The notes under the pieces were generated by a model. The model worked only from the letters and a program-made list of their open reading frames with translations, searched no databases and was not told the DNA's origin. Positions 1 to 7,356 of a stretch of 61,144 bases of DNA are shown here, one piece after another; position 1 is the stretch's first letter, and each line of letters opens with the position of its first letter. The DNA comes from JBKHDT01 sp049974825 (GTDB taxonomy: Bacteria > Pseudomonadota > Gammaproteobacteria > Halothiobacillales > Halothiobacillaceae), in contig JBNGDJ010000003.1 of the NCBI GenBank assembly GCA_049974825.1, positions 1 to 61,144 of the forward strand, in the 5' to 3' direction. A program made the position numbers and the translations under genes.

Positions 1-594
1 GAAGCAGCTGACGTGGGCGACGCTCAAAGACTCGTGACCATCCAGGGTTTGTTTCTTTCCGAGGCCGGACGGCATGCACAGGCCTACGACCTGTTGACCG
101 AGGCGCTGACCGTCTGGCCGGACAGCGTCGATTTCCGCCAGCAGCGGGCCCTGGTAGCGGAAAGACTCGACCGACTGGACGTGGTTGAGTCGGATCTTCG
201 ACATATCCTGGCGCGTGACCCCGATGACCCGGATGCCTTGAACGCGCTGGGCTACACCTTGGCCGATCGCACCGACCGGCACGATGAGGCGCTTGAGCTG
301 ATCGAGCGGGCGGTCGCGATCGACGATGACAACCCGGCGTATATCGACAGTCTCGGCTGGGTCTACTTCCGTCTGGGGCGGATAGAAGATGCGATAGTGC
401 AGCTTCAAAAGGCGTTTGAAATGCAGCCAGACCCGGAGATCGGCGCCCATCTTGGAGAAGCTTACTGGTCTGCTGGGGATTTCGAGGCGGCCCGAAGTGT
501 CTGGAACGAGTCGCTGACGCTGGATGCCGACCATCATGTGCTGCGCGGAACGCTTGAGCGGCTTGCGCCTGACATGCTCGAAACGGCTCAATGA
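1..594 (+). CDS. TPR-repeat protein, 5' end cut by the window
   Basis: The reading frame is open from base 1, so the N-terminus lies outside the window. The visible ~197 residues are a run of tetratricopeptide-like helical repeats, for example the segments ALNALGYTLAD, YIDSLGWVYFRLG and IGAHLGEAYWSAGDFEAA, where Gly/Ala/Tyr fall at TPR consensus positions. The spacing of these motifs is close to 34 residues. The stop codon overlaps the lolB start in an ATGA, so the two genes are translationally coupled. A TPR protein directly before lolB-ispE-prs is the arrangement I recall from Pseudomonas. It is probably an envelope-associated scaffold protein, but no specific partner can be read from the sequence. 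Confidence 0.85.
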   Translation, partial: EAADVGDAQRLVTIQGLFLSEAGRHAQAYDLLTEALTVWPDSVDFRQQRALVAERLDRLDVVESDLRHILARDPDDPDALNALGYTLADRTDRHDEALELIERAVAIDDDNPAYIDSLGWVYFRLGRIEDAIVQLQKAFEMQPDPEIGAHLGEAYWSAGDFEAARSVWNESLTLDADHHVLRGTLERLAPDMLETAQ

Positions 595-1271
595 CGATTG
601 GGATTGTCGTGGGCCGGATGTTCGGCGCACACCGGATCGGCTGGCTGATCGCCTTGACCCTGTTGCTGGGCGGCTGCGCCACCCTGCCCCCGGATCGCGC
701 GGGACCGGACGAGGTATCCGCGGCTGAACGCGAGGCGGCCTGGGTAGAGCACCGTGCCCAGATCGAATCGCTGACCGACTGGGCCGTGGACGGCCGGGCA
801 GCCATTCGATCTCCGGAAGGCGGCGGCAGTGTGCAGCTTCGCTGGGTTCAGGTTGGCGTGCATTTCGACATGCTCGTGAGCGCGCCGCTTGGGCAGGGAT
901 CATTGCGGTTGACGGGCAAGCCGGGAGACGTACTGGTCGTTGACGCAACGGGCAGTCGTCTTCGCACCAGTGACCTCGATGCGGTATTGCGCGAGCAGAC
1001 CGGCTGGCCAGTGCCCGTCGCCGCCCTGCCCGACTGGATCCGCGGTTTGCCGGGGCCCGAGGCCAGCGATTTCGAGCTGGATCCCCGGGGCCGCATCACG
1101 CGCATCCAGCAGGGGCCGTGGCGCATCGAGCTGGATCGCTACCGGAACGAGAACGGGTACATGCTTCCCGGACGCCTGCTCGCCGAATCGGGGGAGCTAC
1201 GCCTGCGTTTGATTATTGACCAATGGCGCCTTCAGCAGGGCGAACAAGACCCCGGGCAAGAACCGGAATGA
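591..1271 (+). CDS. lolB: Outer-membrane lipoprotein receptor LolB
   Basis: LolB takes lipoproteins from the periplasmic carrier LolA and inserts them into the outer membrane. The 226-residue product has a lipoprotein signal peptide: a hydrophobic stretch ending in LLLGGC, with lipidated Cys at residue 29. The mature part begins with an acidic linker and continues with LolB-like segments (SLTDWAVDGRAAI, APLGQGSLRLTG, WPVPVAALPDWIRG). Asp or Gln does not follow the lipobox in a way that would clearly signal inner-membrane retention, consistent with outer-membrane location. The start overlaps the TPR stop, and the stop (TGA at 1269) overlaps the ispE ATG at 1268, so these genes form a tight operon. 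Confidence 0.93.
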   Translation: MTIGIVVGRMFGAHRIGWLIALTLLLGGCATLPPDRAGPDEVSAAEREAAWVEHRAQIESLTDWAVDGRAAIRSPEGGGSVQLRWVQVGVHFDMLVSAPLGQGSLRLTGKPGDVLVVDATGSRLRTSDLDAVLREQTGWPVPVAALPDWIRGLPGPEASDFELDPRGRITRIQQGPWRIELDRYRNENGYMLPGRLLAESGELRLRLIIDQWRLQQGEQDPGQEPE

Positions 1272-2170
1272 ACCAAGCAAAGGAAGCGAGACTTCGGGCA
1301 GCGGGTTTCTCCGGCCCCTGGCCGGCACCTGTCAAGCTGAACCTGTTCCTTCATGTCAACGGCCGGCGCCTCGACGGGTTTCACGACCTCCAAACGTTCT
1401 TCCGATTGCTGGACTTCGGTGATTGCCTCTATTTCCGACCCAGGAGCGACGGCGTTATCCGGCGAGTCGACCAGGCCCTGCCGGATCTGGATCCGGCGCA
1501 GGATTTGATCATTCGGGCGGCAAGGGTGCTGCGCGACCAGCTTGGCAATGACCGTCTGGGTGCTGACATCCACCTGGTCAAGCGGACGCCGGTCGGGGGC
1601 GGGCTCGGTGGCGGCAGTTCGGACGCGGCAACCACCCTGCGGGTACTGGACCGGCTCTGGTCCGCAAATCAGCCCCTGACATCTCTGGAGTCGCTGGGAT
1701 TGCAGCTGGGCAGCGATGTGCCGGTTTTCGTGCGGGGCCGGTCCGGATGGGCCGAAGGGCGTGGGGAGCGTTTGATTCCGGACGACCGGCCGGACGACTA
1801 CTACCTGGTCGTCTGCCCCGGGCACGGGGTGTCCACCGCGGAATTGTTCTCGGCTCCGGAACTTGAACGCAACGCACCGCGCCTGTCTCTTGCCCCGCCT
1901 CCAACGAACATGCCGCAGACAAATGCCTTTATGCCTGTCCTGCTTGCGCGCAGCGACGCCGTGCGTGCCGCTTGCCAGTCCATGGAAACACTCGGTCTAA
2001 CACCCCGCCTGACCGGAACCGGTGCCTGCCTGTTTGCCAGGTTTTCCGAAAGGCGGGATGCAGAGCAGGCCGCCACCGCCCTCCCCGGCACCCTGGCGCA
2101 CTACGTGGCCGCAGGTTGCAACCGCTCGCCACTGCTGGACCAACTTGAACAGGCGCGGCGCGCGTCATGA
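1268..2170 (+). CDS. ispE: 4-diphosphocytidyl-2-C-methyl-D-erythritol kinase IspE
   Basis: IspE phosphorylates CDP-methylerythritol in the non-mevalonate isoprenoid pathway. The GHMP-kinase ATP loop is visible as TPVGGGLGGGSSDAAT. The N-terminal substrate motif PAPVKLNLFLHV contains the expected Lys (residue 23 from this start), and the catalytic Asp lies in LGSDVPVFV. I chose ATG 1268, which gives 300 residues and an ATGA overlap with lolB. A longer in-frame extension back to 1223 would lie inside lolB and is not needed. The C-terminal GHMP motif LTGTGACLFARF is present. The gene is intact. Confidence 0.95.
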   Translation: MNQAKEARLRAAGFSGPWPAPVKLNLFLHVNGRRLDGFHDLQTFFRLLDFGDCLYFRPRSDGVIRRVDQALPDLDPAQDLIIRAARVLRDQLGNDRLGADIHLVKRTPVGGGLGGGSSDAATTLRVLDRLWSANQPLTSLESLGLQLGSDVPVFVRGRSGWAEGRGERLIPDDRPDDYYLVVCPGHGVSTAELFSAPELERNAPRLSLAPPPTNMPQTNAFMPVLLARSDAVRAACQSMETLGLTPRLTGTGACLFARFSERRDAEQAATALPGTLAHYVAAGCNRSPLLDQLEQARRAS

Positions 2171-2232
2171 ACAGTCCGGGTGGGTGCCACGGCGCAATCA
2201 CGATTGCTGTGACGTTTTTTTGAAAAAACCCC

Positions 2233-2261
2233 TTGCGGGCCGCCGGGCGGATCGCTATTAT
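2233..2261 (+). promoter_or_regulatory. Sigma-70 promoter of tRNA-Gln (and probably prs)
   Basis: A TTGCGG box (2233-2238) and a TATTAT box (2256-2261) are separated by exactly 17 bp. The predicted start is near 2268, about 9 nt before the mature tRNA. The discriminator after the -10 is GC-rich (ACGGCC), as is usual for stable-RNA promoters under stringent control. Because prs starts 16 bp after the tRNA, this promoter probably also serves prs. Confidence 0.7.
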
Positions 2262-2276
2262 ACGGCCTCCTTCGAT

Positions 2277-2353
2277 TGGGCCGTCGCCAAGTCGGTTAAG
2301 GCACCGGATTTTGATTCCGGCATTCGTAGGTTCGAATCCTACCGGCCCAGCCA
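2277..2353 (+). tRNA. tRNA-Gln (anticodon TTG), CCA encoded
   Basis: The acceptor stem TGGGCCG (2277-2283) pairs with CGGCCCA (2343-2349), followed by discriminator G and an encoded CCA. The anticodon arm is CCGGA-TTTTGAT-TCCGG, giving anticodon TTG for glutamine. The T-arm contains GGTTCGAATCC. It lies between ispE and prs with its own promoter. Confidence 0.96.
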
Positions 2354-2369
2354 TATTCCCTGCAGGACG

Positions 2370-3162
2370 ATGACATTCTCTCGCTCCCTCATGGTTTTTT
2401 CCGGCAATGCCAACGCCGCCCTGGCGGAACGCATTGTGGAAAGTCTCGATCTTCAGCTCGGCAAGGCCAACGTCACCAAGTTCAGTGATGGCGAGGTCTT
2501 TGTCGAGATCCTCGAGAACGTCCGCGGAAGAGACGTCTTCATCGTCCAGCCGACCTGCCAGCCCACAAACGATAACCTGATGGAGCTGCTGGTCATGGTC
2601 GATGCGCTTCGGCGCGCGTCGGCCTACCGCATCACGGCGGTCATTCCCTACTACGGCTACTCCCGCCAGGATCGGCGCGTACGCTCTTCCCGCGTGCCGA
2701 TCAGCGCCAAGGTCGTTGCAAACATGCTTCAGAGCGTGGGCGTGGACCGCCTGCTGACCGTCGATCTGCACGCCGACCAGATTCAGGGTTTCTTTGACGT
2801 GCCGGTAGACAATGTCTACGCCTCGCCGATTCTGCTTGGCGACATCTGGCGCCAGAAATACNNNNNNNNNNNNNNNNNNNNNNNNNNNNNNNNNNNNNNN
2901 NNNNNNNNNNNNNNNNNNNNNNNNNNNNNNNNNNNNNNNNNNNNNNNNNNNNNNNNNNNNNCACCCGGTGCTTTCCGGCAAGGCGATCGAGAACATCGAA
3001 GGCTCGGAACTCGACGAGCTGGTCGTTACCGACACCATTCCACTGCACGCCGCGGCAGCGGCCTGTGAACGCATTCGGGTGCTCTCGGTTTCCGGCATGC
3101 TGGCCGAGACCATTCGCCGCATCCATACTGACGAGTCAGTCAGCTCACTGTACATGGACTGA
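2370..3162 (+). CDS. prs: Ribose-phosphate pyrophosphokinase (PRPP synthetase), interrupted by an assembly gap
   Basis: Prs makes PRPP from ribose 5-phosphate and ATP for nucleotide, His and Trp synthesis. Residues 1-164 before the gap include KFSDGEVFVEI, PTNDNLMELLVMVDALRRAS and the ATP-binding YYGYSRQDRRVRSSRVPISA. After the gap, 66 residues start at HPVLSGKA and end at SSLYMD, equal to the length of the same segment in E. coli Prs as I recall it. The missing middle (~85 residues, ~255 bp) should contain the PRPP-binding loop. Both flanks are in clean codon phase (the last codon ends at 2861, the first begins at 2962), so the true gap is a multiple of three and not 100. The ATG at 2370 follows the tRNA by 16 bp. 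I see no sign of a real frameshift. Confidence 0.93.
2862..2961. other. Assembly gap (100 N) inside prs
   Basis: One hundred N characters, a conventional filler. From the normal ~315-residue length of Prs, about 255 bp are expected to be missing here. Confidence 0.99.
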
Positions 3163-3294
3163 CCGCCCCGGGCATGTTCCGGCCGATACGGGAATTTTTC
3201 ACGAGATCGTGACGCGCCGCGTCGGGCGACGGGGCGCCACAGCCGAATTCGCCAGAATGGGTCTGGCGTTTCCCTCCTGGTCGCGGGAGGGTGA

Positions 3295-3317
3295 CCCCGC
3301 CGAAAGGTGGGTTTTTT
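3295..3317 (+). terminator. Rho-independent terminator or attenuator between prs and rplY
   Basis: CCCGCC and GGTGGG form a 6-bp stem with a GAAA tetraloop, followed by six T. Two more hairpins lie just upstream (GCCAGA/TCTGGC at 3251-3267 and CCCTCC/GGGAGGG near 3272-3291). The U-tract ends about 20 nt before the rplY start codon. The structure could therefore end the prs transcript or act as a leader attenuator for rplY. Confidence 0.6.
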
Positions 3318-3336
3318 CGTTCAGGAGACTACAACC

Positions 3337-3957
3337 ATGCAAGAAACATTTGCGATCGAAGCGAACCGTCGCGATGACCTGGGGAAAGGTGCGAGCCGCC
3401 GCCTGCGTCGTGACGGCAAGATTCCCGCCATTGTCTATGGCGGGGCCGAGGCCCCGGAGCCGATCACCATCGACCACAACGAGCTGATCAAGCACCTGGA
3501 GCACGAGGCCTTTTACTCGCACATCCTCGACCTGACCATCGATGGCAAGCACAACAAGGTCATCCTGCGTGACCTGCACCGCCATCCCTACAAGCCGACC
3601 GTACTGCACGCCGACTTCCAGCGGGTTTCCGAGACGGAAACCATCAAGATGAGCGTGCCCCTGCACTATCTGAACAAGGACACCTGTGTCGGCGCCAAGG
3701 CGGGTGGCGTGGTCAACATCATCGAAACCGACGTTGAGGTCAGCTGCACCGCGGCGAATCTGCCCGAGTTCATCGAGGTCGACATGAGCAATCTTGAGGT
3801 GGGCGGATCCATCCACCTGAGTGACCTCAAGCTGCCGGAAGGTGTGGCTCTGGTCGAACTGATGCAGGGTGAGGACCACGATCAGGCGATTGTTGCCATC
3901 CACGCGCCCAAGGGCCCGAAGGGTGGTGAGGAAGAAAGCGAGCAGGAAGAAGCCTGA
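3337..3957 (+). CDS. rplY: 50S ribosomal protein L25, long (Ctc/TL5) form
   Basis: L25 binds 5S rRNA in the large subunit. The 206-residue product has the N-terminal L25 domain (DLGKGASRRLRRDGKIPAIVYGG, about residues 12-35, then KVILRDLHRHPYKPTVLHADF). It also has the C-terminal Ctc-type beta domain (~residues 100-190) and an acidic tail rich in Glu and Lys. The ATG at 3337 has a CAGGAG ribosome-binding site 9 nt upstream; the earlier in-frame start at 3307 overlaps the terminator hairpin and is unlikely. It lies between prs and pth, as in Pseudomonas. Confidence 0.95.
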   Translation: MQETFAIEANRRDDLGKGASRRLRRDGKIPAIVYGGAEAPEPITIDHNELIKHLEHEAFYSHILDLTIDGKHNKVILRDLHRHPYKPTVLHADFQRVSETETIKMSVPLHYLNKDTCVGAKAGGVVNIIETDVEVSCTAANLPEFIEVDMSNLEVGGSIHLSDLKLPEGVALVELMQGEDHDQAIVAIHAPKGPKGGEEESEQEEA

Positions 3958-3986
3958 TCGCTCGAGGCCGGCAGGAGGGATTGCAC

Positions 3987-4565
3987 ATGCTGCTGATCGT
4001 GGGGCTCGGCAACCCGGGCGAACGTTACGATCAGACCCGCCACAATGCCGGCTTCTGGTTTGTGGACGAAGTGGCGCGCGCGCATGGCGGCCACTTTCGT
4101 TCCGAATCCAAGTTTCTTGGCGAGACGTGCCGCATCCACATGGATGGGCGGGACGTCTGGCTGCTCAAGCCGGCCACCTTCATGAACCGTTCCGGTTCCT
4201 CGGTGGCTGCACTGGCCCGCTTTTACAAGATTCCCGCCGAAGAAATCCTGCTGGTTCATGACGAGCTGGACATCGCGCCCGGTCGCCTGAAATTCAAGCT
4301 GGGCGGTGGCAACGGCGGACACAACGGGCTGAGGGATACCCAGTCGCACCTGGGCACGGCCAACTTCTGGCGACTGCGTATTGGCATTGGTCATCCAGGA
4401 CACCGGGACCGGGTGACTGACTATGTCCTGCATGCGCCATCACGCAACGAGCGACGAGTCATCGACGAGGCAATCGACGAGGCTGCACGCACCCTGCCCC
4501 TGATCGTCGAGGGCGCGCACGAGCGGGCTACCGAACGCCTGCACCGATTCAAGCCATCCGAGTAG
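3987..4565 (+). CDS. pth: Peptidyl-tRNA hydrolase
   Basis: Pth cleaves peptidyl-tRNAs released from stalled ribosomes and recycles tRNA. The product (192 residues) has the substrate Asn in GLGNPG (residue 9), the catalytic His in TRHNAGF (residue 19), a second Asn in KPATFMNRSG and the catalytic Asp in VHDELD. GGNGGHNGLRD is the usual glycine-rich segment. An upstream TTG at 3981 is in frame but directly abuts the AGGAGGGA ribosome-binding site, so the ATG at 3987 is the better start. ychF follows 13 bp later. Confidence 0.96.
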   Translation: MLLIVGLGNPGERYDQTRHNAGFWFVDEVARAHGGHFRSESKFLGETCRIHMDGRDVWLLKPATFMNRSGSSVAALARFYKIPAEEILLVHDELDIAPGRLKFKLGGGNGGHNGLRDTQSHLGTANFWRLRIGIGHPGHRDRVTDYVLHAPSRNERRVIDEAIDEAARTLPLIVEGAHERATERLHRFKPSE

Positions 4566-4578
4566 GGAAAACACTGTC

Positions 4579-5670
4579 ATGGGTTTCAATTGCGGTATCG
4601 TCGGCCTGCCCAATGTCGGCAAGTCCACGCTGTTCAACGCCCTCACCCGGGCAGGCATCCAGGCGCAGAATTACCCCTTCTGCACCATCGAACCAAACGT
4701 GGGCGTGGTGCCCATGCCCGACCCTCGCCTCGATGCGCTGGCGAAGATCGTCCAGCCCGAAAAGGTCATACCCACCAGCATGGAATTCGTCGACATCGCC
4801 GGGCTGGTGGCGGGTGCGTCCAAGGGCGAAGGGCTGGGCAACCAGTTTCTTGCCAATATCCGGGAAACGGACGCCATCGCCCAGGTGGTCCGCTGCTTTG
4901 AAAACGACGACGTGGTCCACGTGGCCGGCCGGGTCGACCCGCTGGCCGACATCGAGGTAATCAACACCGAGCTGGCGCTGGCCGACCTGGAAACGGTCAC
5001 CCGTGCGCTGGACCGGGCGCAGAAGGCATCCAAGTCCGGCAACAAGGAAGCGATTGCGCGCAAGAAGGTTCTTGAAAAAGTTCTGGCCGGACTCGACCAG
5101 CTACAGTCGGTTCGCAGTCTCGATCTCGGAGACGAGGAGCGCGAAACTCTGCGCGAACTGCACCTGCTCACCGCCAAGCCGATCATGTTTGTGGCCAATG
5201 TCGACGATGACGGCTTCGAGAACAACGCCCATCTGGACGCCGTCCGGTCCTTTGCCGAGCATGAGGGCGCCGTGGTGGTGCCCGTCTGTGCCACAATCGA
5301 ATCGGAAATCGTTGAGCTTGATGCCGAGGACAAGCAGGAGTTTCTTGCCGAGATGGGGCTGGATGAGCCCGGTCTGGACCGTGTGATCCGGGCGGGTTAC
5401 CAGCTGCTGGGGTTGCAGACTTACTTCACGGCAGGCGTCAAGGAGGTCCGCGCCTGGACAGTCCGCAAGGGCGCCACCGCACCCCAGGCCGCCGGCGTGA
5501 TTCATACGGATTTCGAGAAGGGGTTTATTCGCGCGGAAGTCGTTTCCTACGAGGACTTCGTCACCTCCGGCGGAGAACAAGGCGCGAAGGATGCTGGCAA
5601 GTGGCGCCTGGAAGGCAAGGACTACATCATGCAGGAAGGTGACGTCGTCCACTTCCGGTTCAATGTCTGA
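4579..5670 (+). CDS. ychF: Redox-regulated ribosome-binding ATPase YchF
   Basis: YchF/OLA1 is an Obg-related P-loop protein that prefers ATP and binds ribosomes. The 363-residue product has the P-loop GLPNVGKSTLFNAL (residues 8-21), switch II in DIAGLVAGASKGEGLGN and the degenerate G4 motif as NVDD in place of NKxD, a known YchF feature that permits ATP use. The coiled-coil insertion and the C-terminal TGS domain are present (FTAGVKEVRAWT through KDYIMQEGDVVHF). pth-ychF pairing is widely conserved. Confidence 0.96.
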   Translation: MGFNCGIVGLPNVGKSTLFNALTRAGIQAQNYPFCTIEPNVGVVPMPDPRLDALAKIVQPEKVIPTSMEFVDIAGLVAGASKGEGLGNQFLANIRETDAIAQVVRCFENDDVVHVAGRVDPLADIEVINTELALADLETVTRALDRAQKASKSGNKEAIARKKVLEKVLAGLDQLQSVRSLDLGDEERETLRELHLLTAKPIMFVANVDDDGFENNAHLDAVRSFAEHEGAVVVPVCATIESEIVELDAEDKQEFLAEMGLDEPGLDRVIRAGYQLLGLQTYFTAGVKEVRAWTVRKGATAPQAAGVIHTDFEKGFIRAEVVSYEDFVTSGGEQGAKDAGKWRLEGKDYIMQEGDVVHFRFNV

Positions 5671-5706
5671 GCGCGACGCGACAGGACCGCGGGGCGAAAA
5701 AAGTCG

Positions 5707-5735
5707 TTGACAGGCCATCACGAGCCCGTCATAAT
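5707..5735 (+). promoter_or_regulatory. Sigma-70 promoter of tRNA-Met
   Basis: A perfect -35 box TTGACA (5707-5712) and CATAAT (5730-5735) are separated by 17 bp. Transcription would begin near 5742, 16 nt before the mature tRNA. Confidence 0.8.
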
Positions 5736-5757
5736 TTGCGCCCACAACGGACGACAT

Positions 5758-5834
5758 GGCTATGTAGCTCAGCTGGTTAGAGCACAGCACTCATAATGCT
5801 GGGGTCGGTGGTTCAAGTCCACCCATAGCCACCA
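5758..5834 (+). tRNA. Elongator tRNA-Met (anticodon CAT), CCA encoded
   Basis: GGCTATG (5758-5764) pairs with CATAGCC (5824-5830); discriminator A and CCA follow. The anticodon arm is CAGCA-CTCATAA-TGCTG, giving CAT. The acceptor stem begins with G1 paired to C72, which rules out initiator tRNA. The body matches the E. coli metT/metU elongator type better than the tRNA-Ile2 type with its GGCCCCT stem. Confidence 0.93.
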
Positions 5835-6180
5835 TTTGACCGTTTTTTGACGTTCGCAAACGTTCGAAAAACACCCCGAAACCCGCATTGCAGCGCGCTT
5901 TGCGGGTTTTTTGTTGGCAGCGCGGGTAAAGGTTTTCATGATGGCGCGCTTCGCGCCAGAACCCCAATACCGGTGAAACAGAAGCGACTTGCTCTCTTCC
6001 CGGCTGCCGGGTTGCGCGCTTCAATATCTTTACTTGCGACCAACAGCCGGACACTTGCCGGGCCGGTGTATCCTCGGCCGGATGCGGTATAATCGCGTAG
6101 CTGAACAAGCAAGCTCGATGCGGTGGACGGTATCCGGTCGAGTTTCCACACAATGAGCCATTTACGGAGATGCGCCTGTC
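5835..6180. other. Intergenic region between tRNA-Met and pal
   Basis: This 346-bp gap has no credible gene. It holds a terminator for the tRNA at 5879-5912. A TATAAT at 6088-6093 is a plausible -10 for pal, but I cannot see a good -35 at the right distance. A short repeated ACGTTCG occurs twice near 5850-5866. Confidence 0.6.
5879..5912 (+). terminator. Terminator of tRNA-Met
   Basis: AAACCCGCA (5879-5887) pairs with TGCGGGTTT (5901-5909), and the run continues as TTT. Confidence 0.75.
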
Positions 6181-6717
6181 ATGAAATCCCTGCCCCTGAT
6201 CAGTGCCGCTGCGGTTTCGATCCTTCTGCTCGCCGGCTGCAGTTCGACCCCGACCCGGGATGATGCCGATGCCGAAGGCATGCAGGAAGAACGGATCACG
6301 GGAGGGGACGGCGGTGTGACCGCCGGTGTCACGGACGGGGGCTCACTGGACGAGGCGGCACTCTACGCGGACAAGCCGGGCCTGAGCGACTCGGTGATCT
6401 ATTTCGAGTTCGACAGCTTCGCGGTGCGCAGCGAGTTTCGTGATCTTCTGCGCGAGCATGCACGTTTCCTGCGTGACAACCCTCAGCGTCGAGTCACGGT
6501 GGAAGGTCATACCGACGAACGCGGCAGCCGCGAATACAATATCGCTCTAGGTGAGCGGCGGGGCAATGCCGTTCGCGACATGCTCCTGATCAACGGCGTG
6601 GCACCCGAGCAGATTCGTGTCGTCAGCTACGGCGAGGAACGCCCGGCAGTGGATGGCGCGGACGAATCGGCCTGGGCCCAGAATCGTCGCGCCGAACTGG
6701 TCTACGGCAGTTTCTAA
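6181..6717 (+). CDS. pal: Peptidoglycan-associated lipoprotein Pal
   Basis: Pal anchors the outer membrane to peptidoglycan as part of the Tol-Pal system. The product (178 residues) has a signal peptide ending in LLLAGC with lipidated Cys at residue 20 and a Ser/Asp-rich linker. An OmpA-like domain covers residues ~75-178, with VIYFEFDSFAV and the peptidoglycan-binding motif VEGHTDERGSREYNIALGE. The other tol genes (tolQRAB) and ybgF are not adjacent here, so pal stands alone in this window. It lies downstream of tRNA-Met and is convergent with tadA. Confidence 0.92.
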   Translation: MKSLPLISAAAVSILLLAGCSSTPTRDDADAEGMQEERITGGDGGVTAGVTDGGSLDEAALYADKPGLSDSVIYFEFDSFAVRSEFRDLLREHARFLRDNPQRRVTVEGHTDERGSREYNIALGERRGNAVRDMLLINGVAPEQIRVVSYGEERPAVDGADESAWAQNRRAELVYGSF

Positions 6718-6851
6718 GCCAGTGATCACGCTGCAGGAGGCCAGGGATGGCTTTTTGCAGACTGCACTGCTGACCCTGCCGCCGTATGGTGGTGGCACCT
6801 CGCAATGCCGCAGGCCTGTCTCAGGTCGTCACCCCATGCTGCCCCGGAGAG

Positions 6852-7334
6852 TCAGCCCGAAGAGTCAACCGCCCTGCCCTTGCGCCGCGCGCGGAAAAAG
6901 TCCCGGAGCAGTCTGGCTGACTCCTCGCCCATGAGCCCGCCATCAATCATGATTCGGTGATTGTGAAACGGCGCCCGGATCAGATCCGTGGCGCTCCCGC
7001 AGCAGCCCGTGCGCGGGTCGGGCGCACCAAATACCAACCGTTGGATGCGTGCATGCACCATGGCGCCAACGCACATGGCGCAGGGCTCTAGGGTGACGTA
7101 GAGCGTACAGCCACCGAGTCGGTAATTGCCGATTGCTTCGGCGGCCGAACGCAGCGCAAGGATTTCGGCATGGGCCGTAGGGTCACTGGTAGAAATGGGG
7201 CCATTGCGGCCCGTGCCGATCAGTCGACCCTCAGAGTCCACCACGACCGCCCCGACGGGCACTTCCCCATCGCTGGCGGCCTGGCGTGCGAGGTCCAACG
7301 CCTGCGCCATCCAGTCCTGATCGCGGTGATTCAC
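6852..7334 (-). CDS. tadA: tRNA-specific adenosine-34 deaminase TadA
   Basis: TadA converts A34 of tRNA-Arg(ACG) to inosine. The 160-residue product is a cytidine-deaminase-fold zinc enzyme. The zinc His and catalytic Glu are in TAHAEILAL (His55, Glu57), and the two Cys ligands are in PCAMC (Cys85, Cys88). The C-terminal R-rich tail is typical. It lies 22 bp downstream of guaA on the same strand and is probably cotranscribed with it. Confidence 0.94.
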   Translation of the reverse strand: MNHRDQDWMAQALDLARQAASDGEVPVGAVVVDSEGRLIGTGRNGPISTSDPTAHAEILALRSAAEAIGNYRLGGCTLYVTLEPCAMCVGAMVHARIQRLVFGAPDPRTGCCGSATDLIRAPFHNHRIMIDGGLMGEESARLLRDFFRARRKGRAVDSSG

Positions 7335-7356
7335 CGGCGAAACGAAGGCGTGACCT

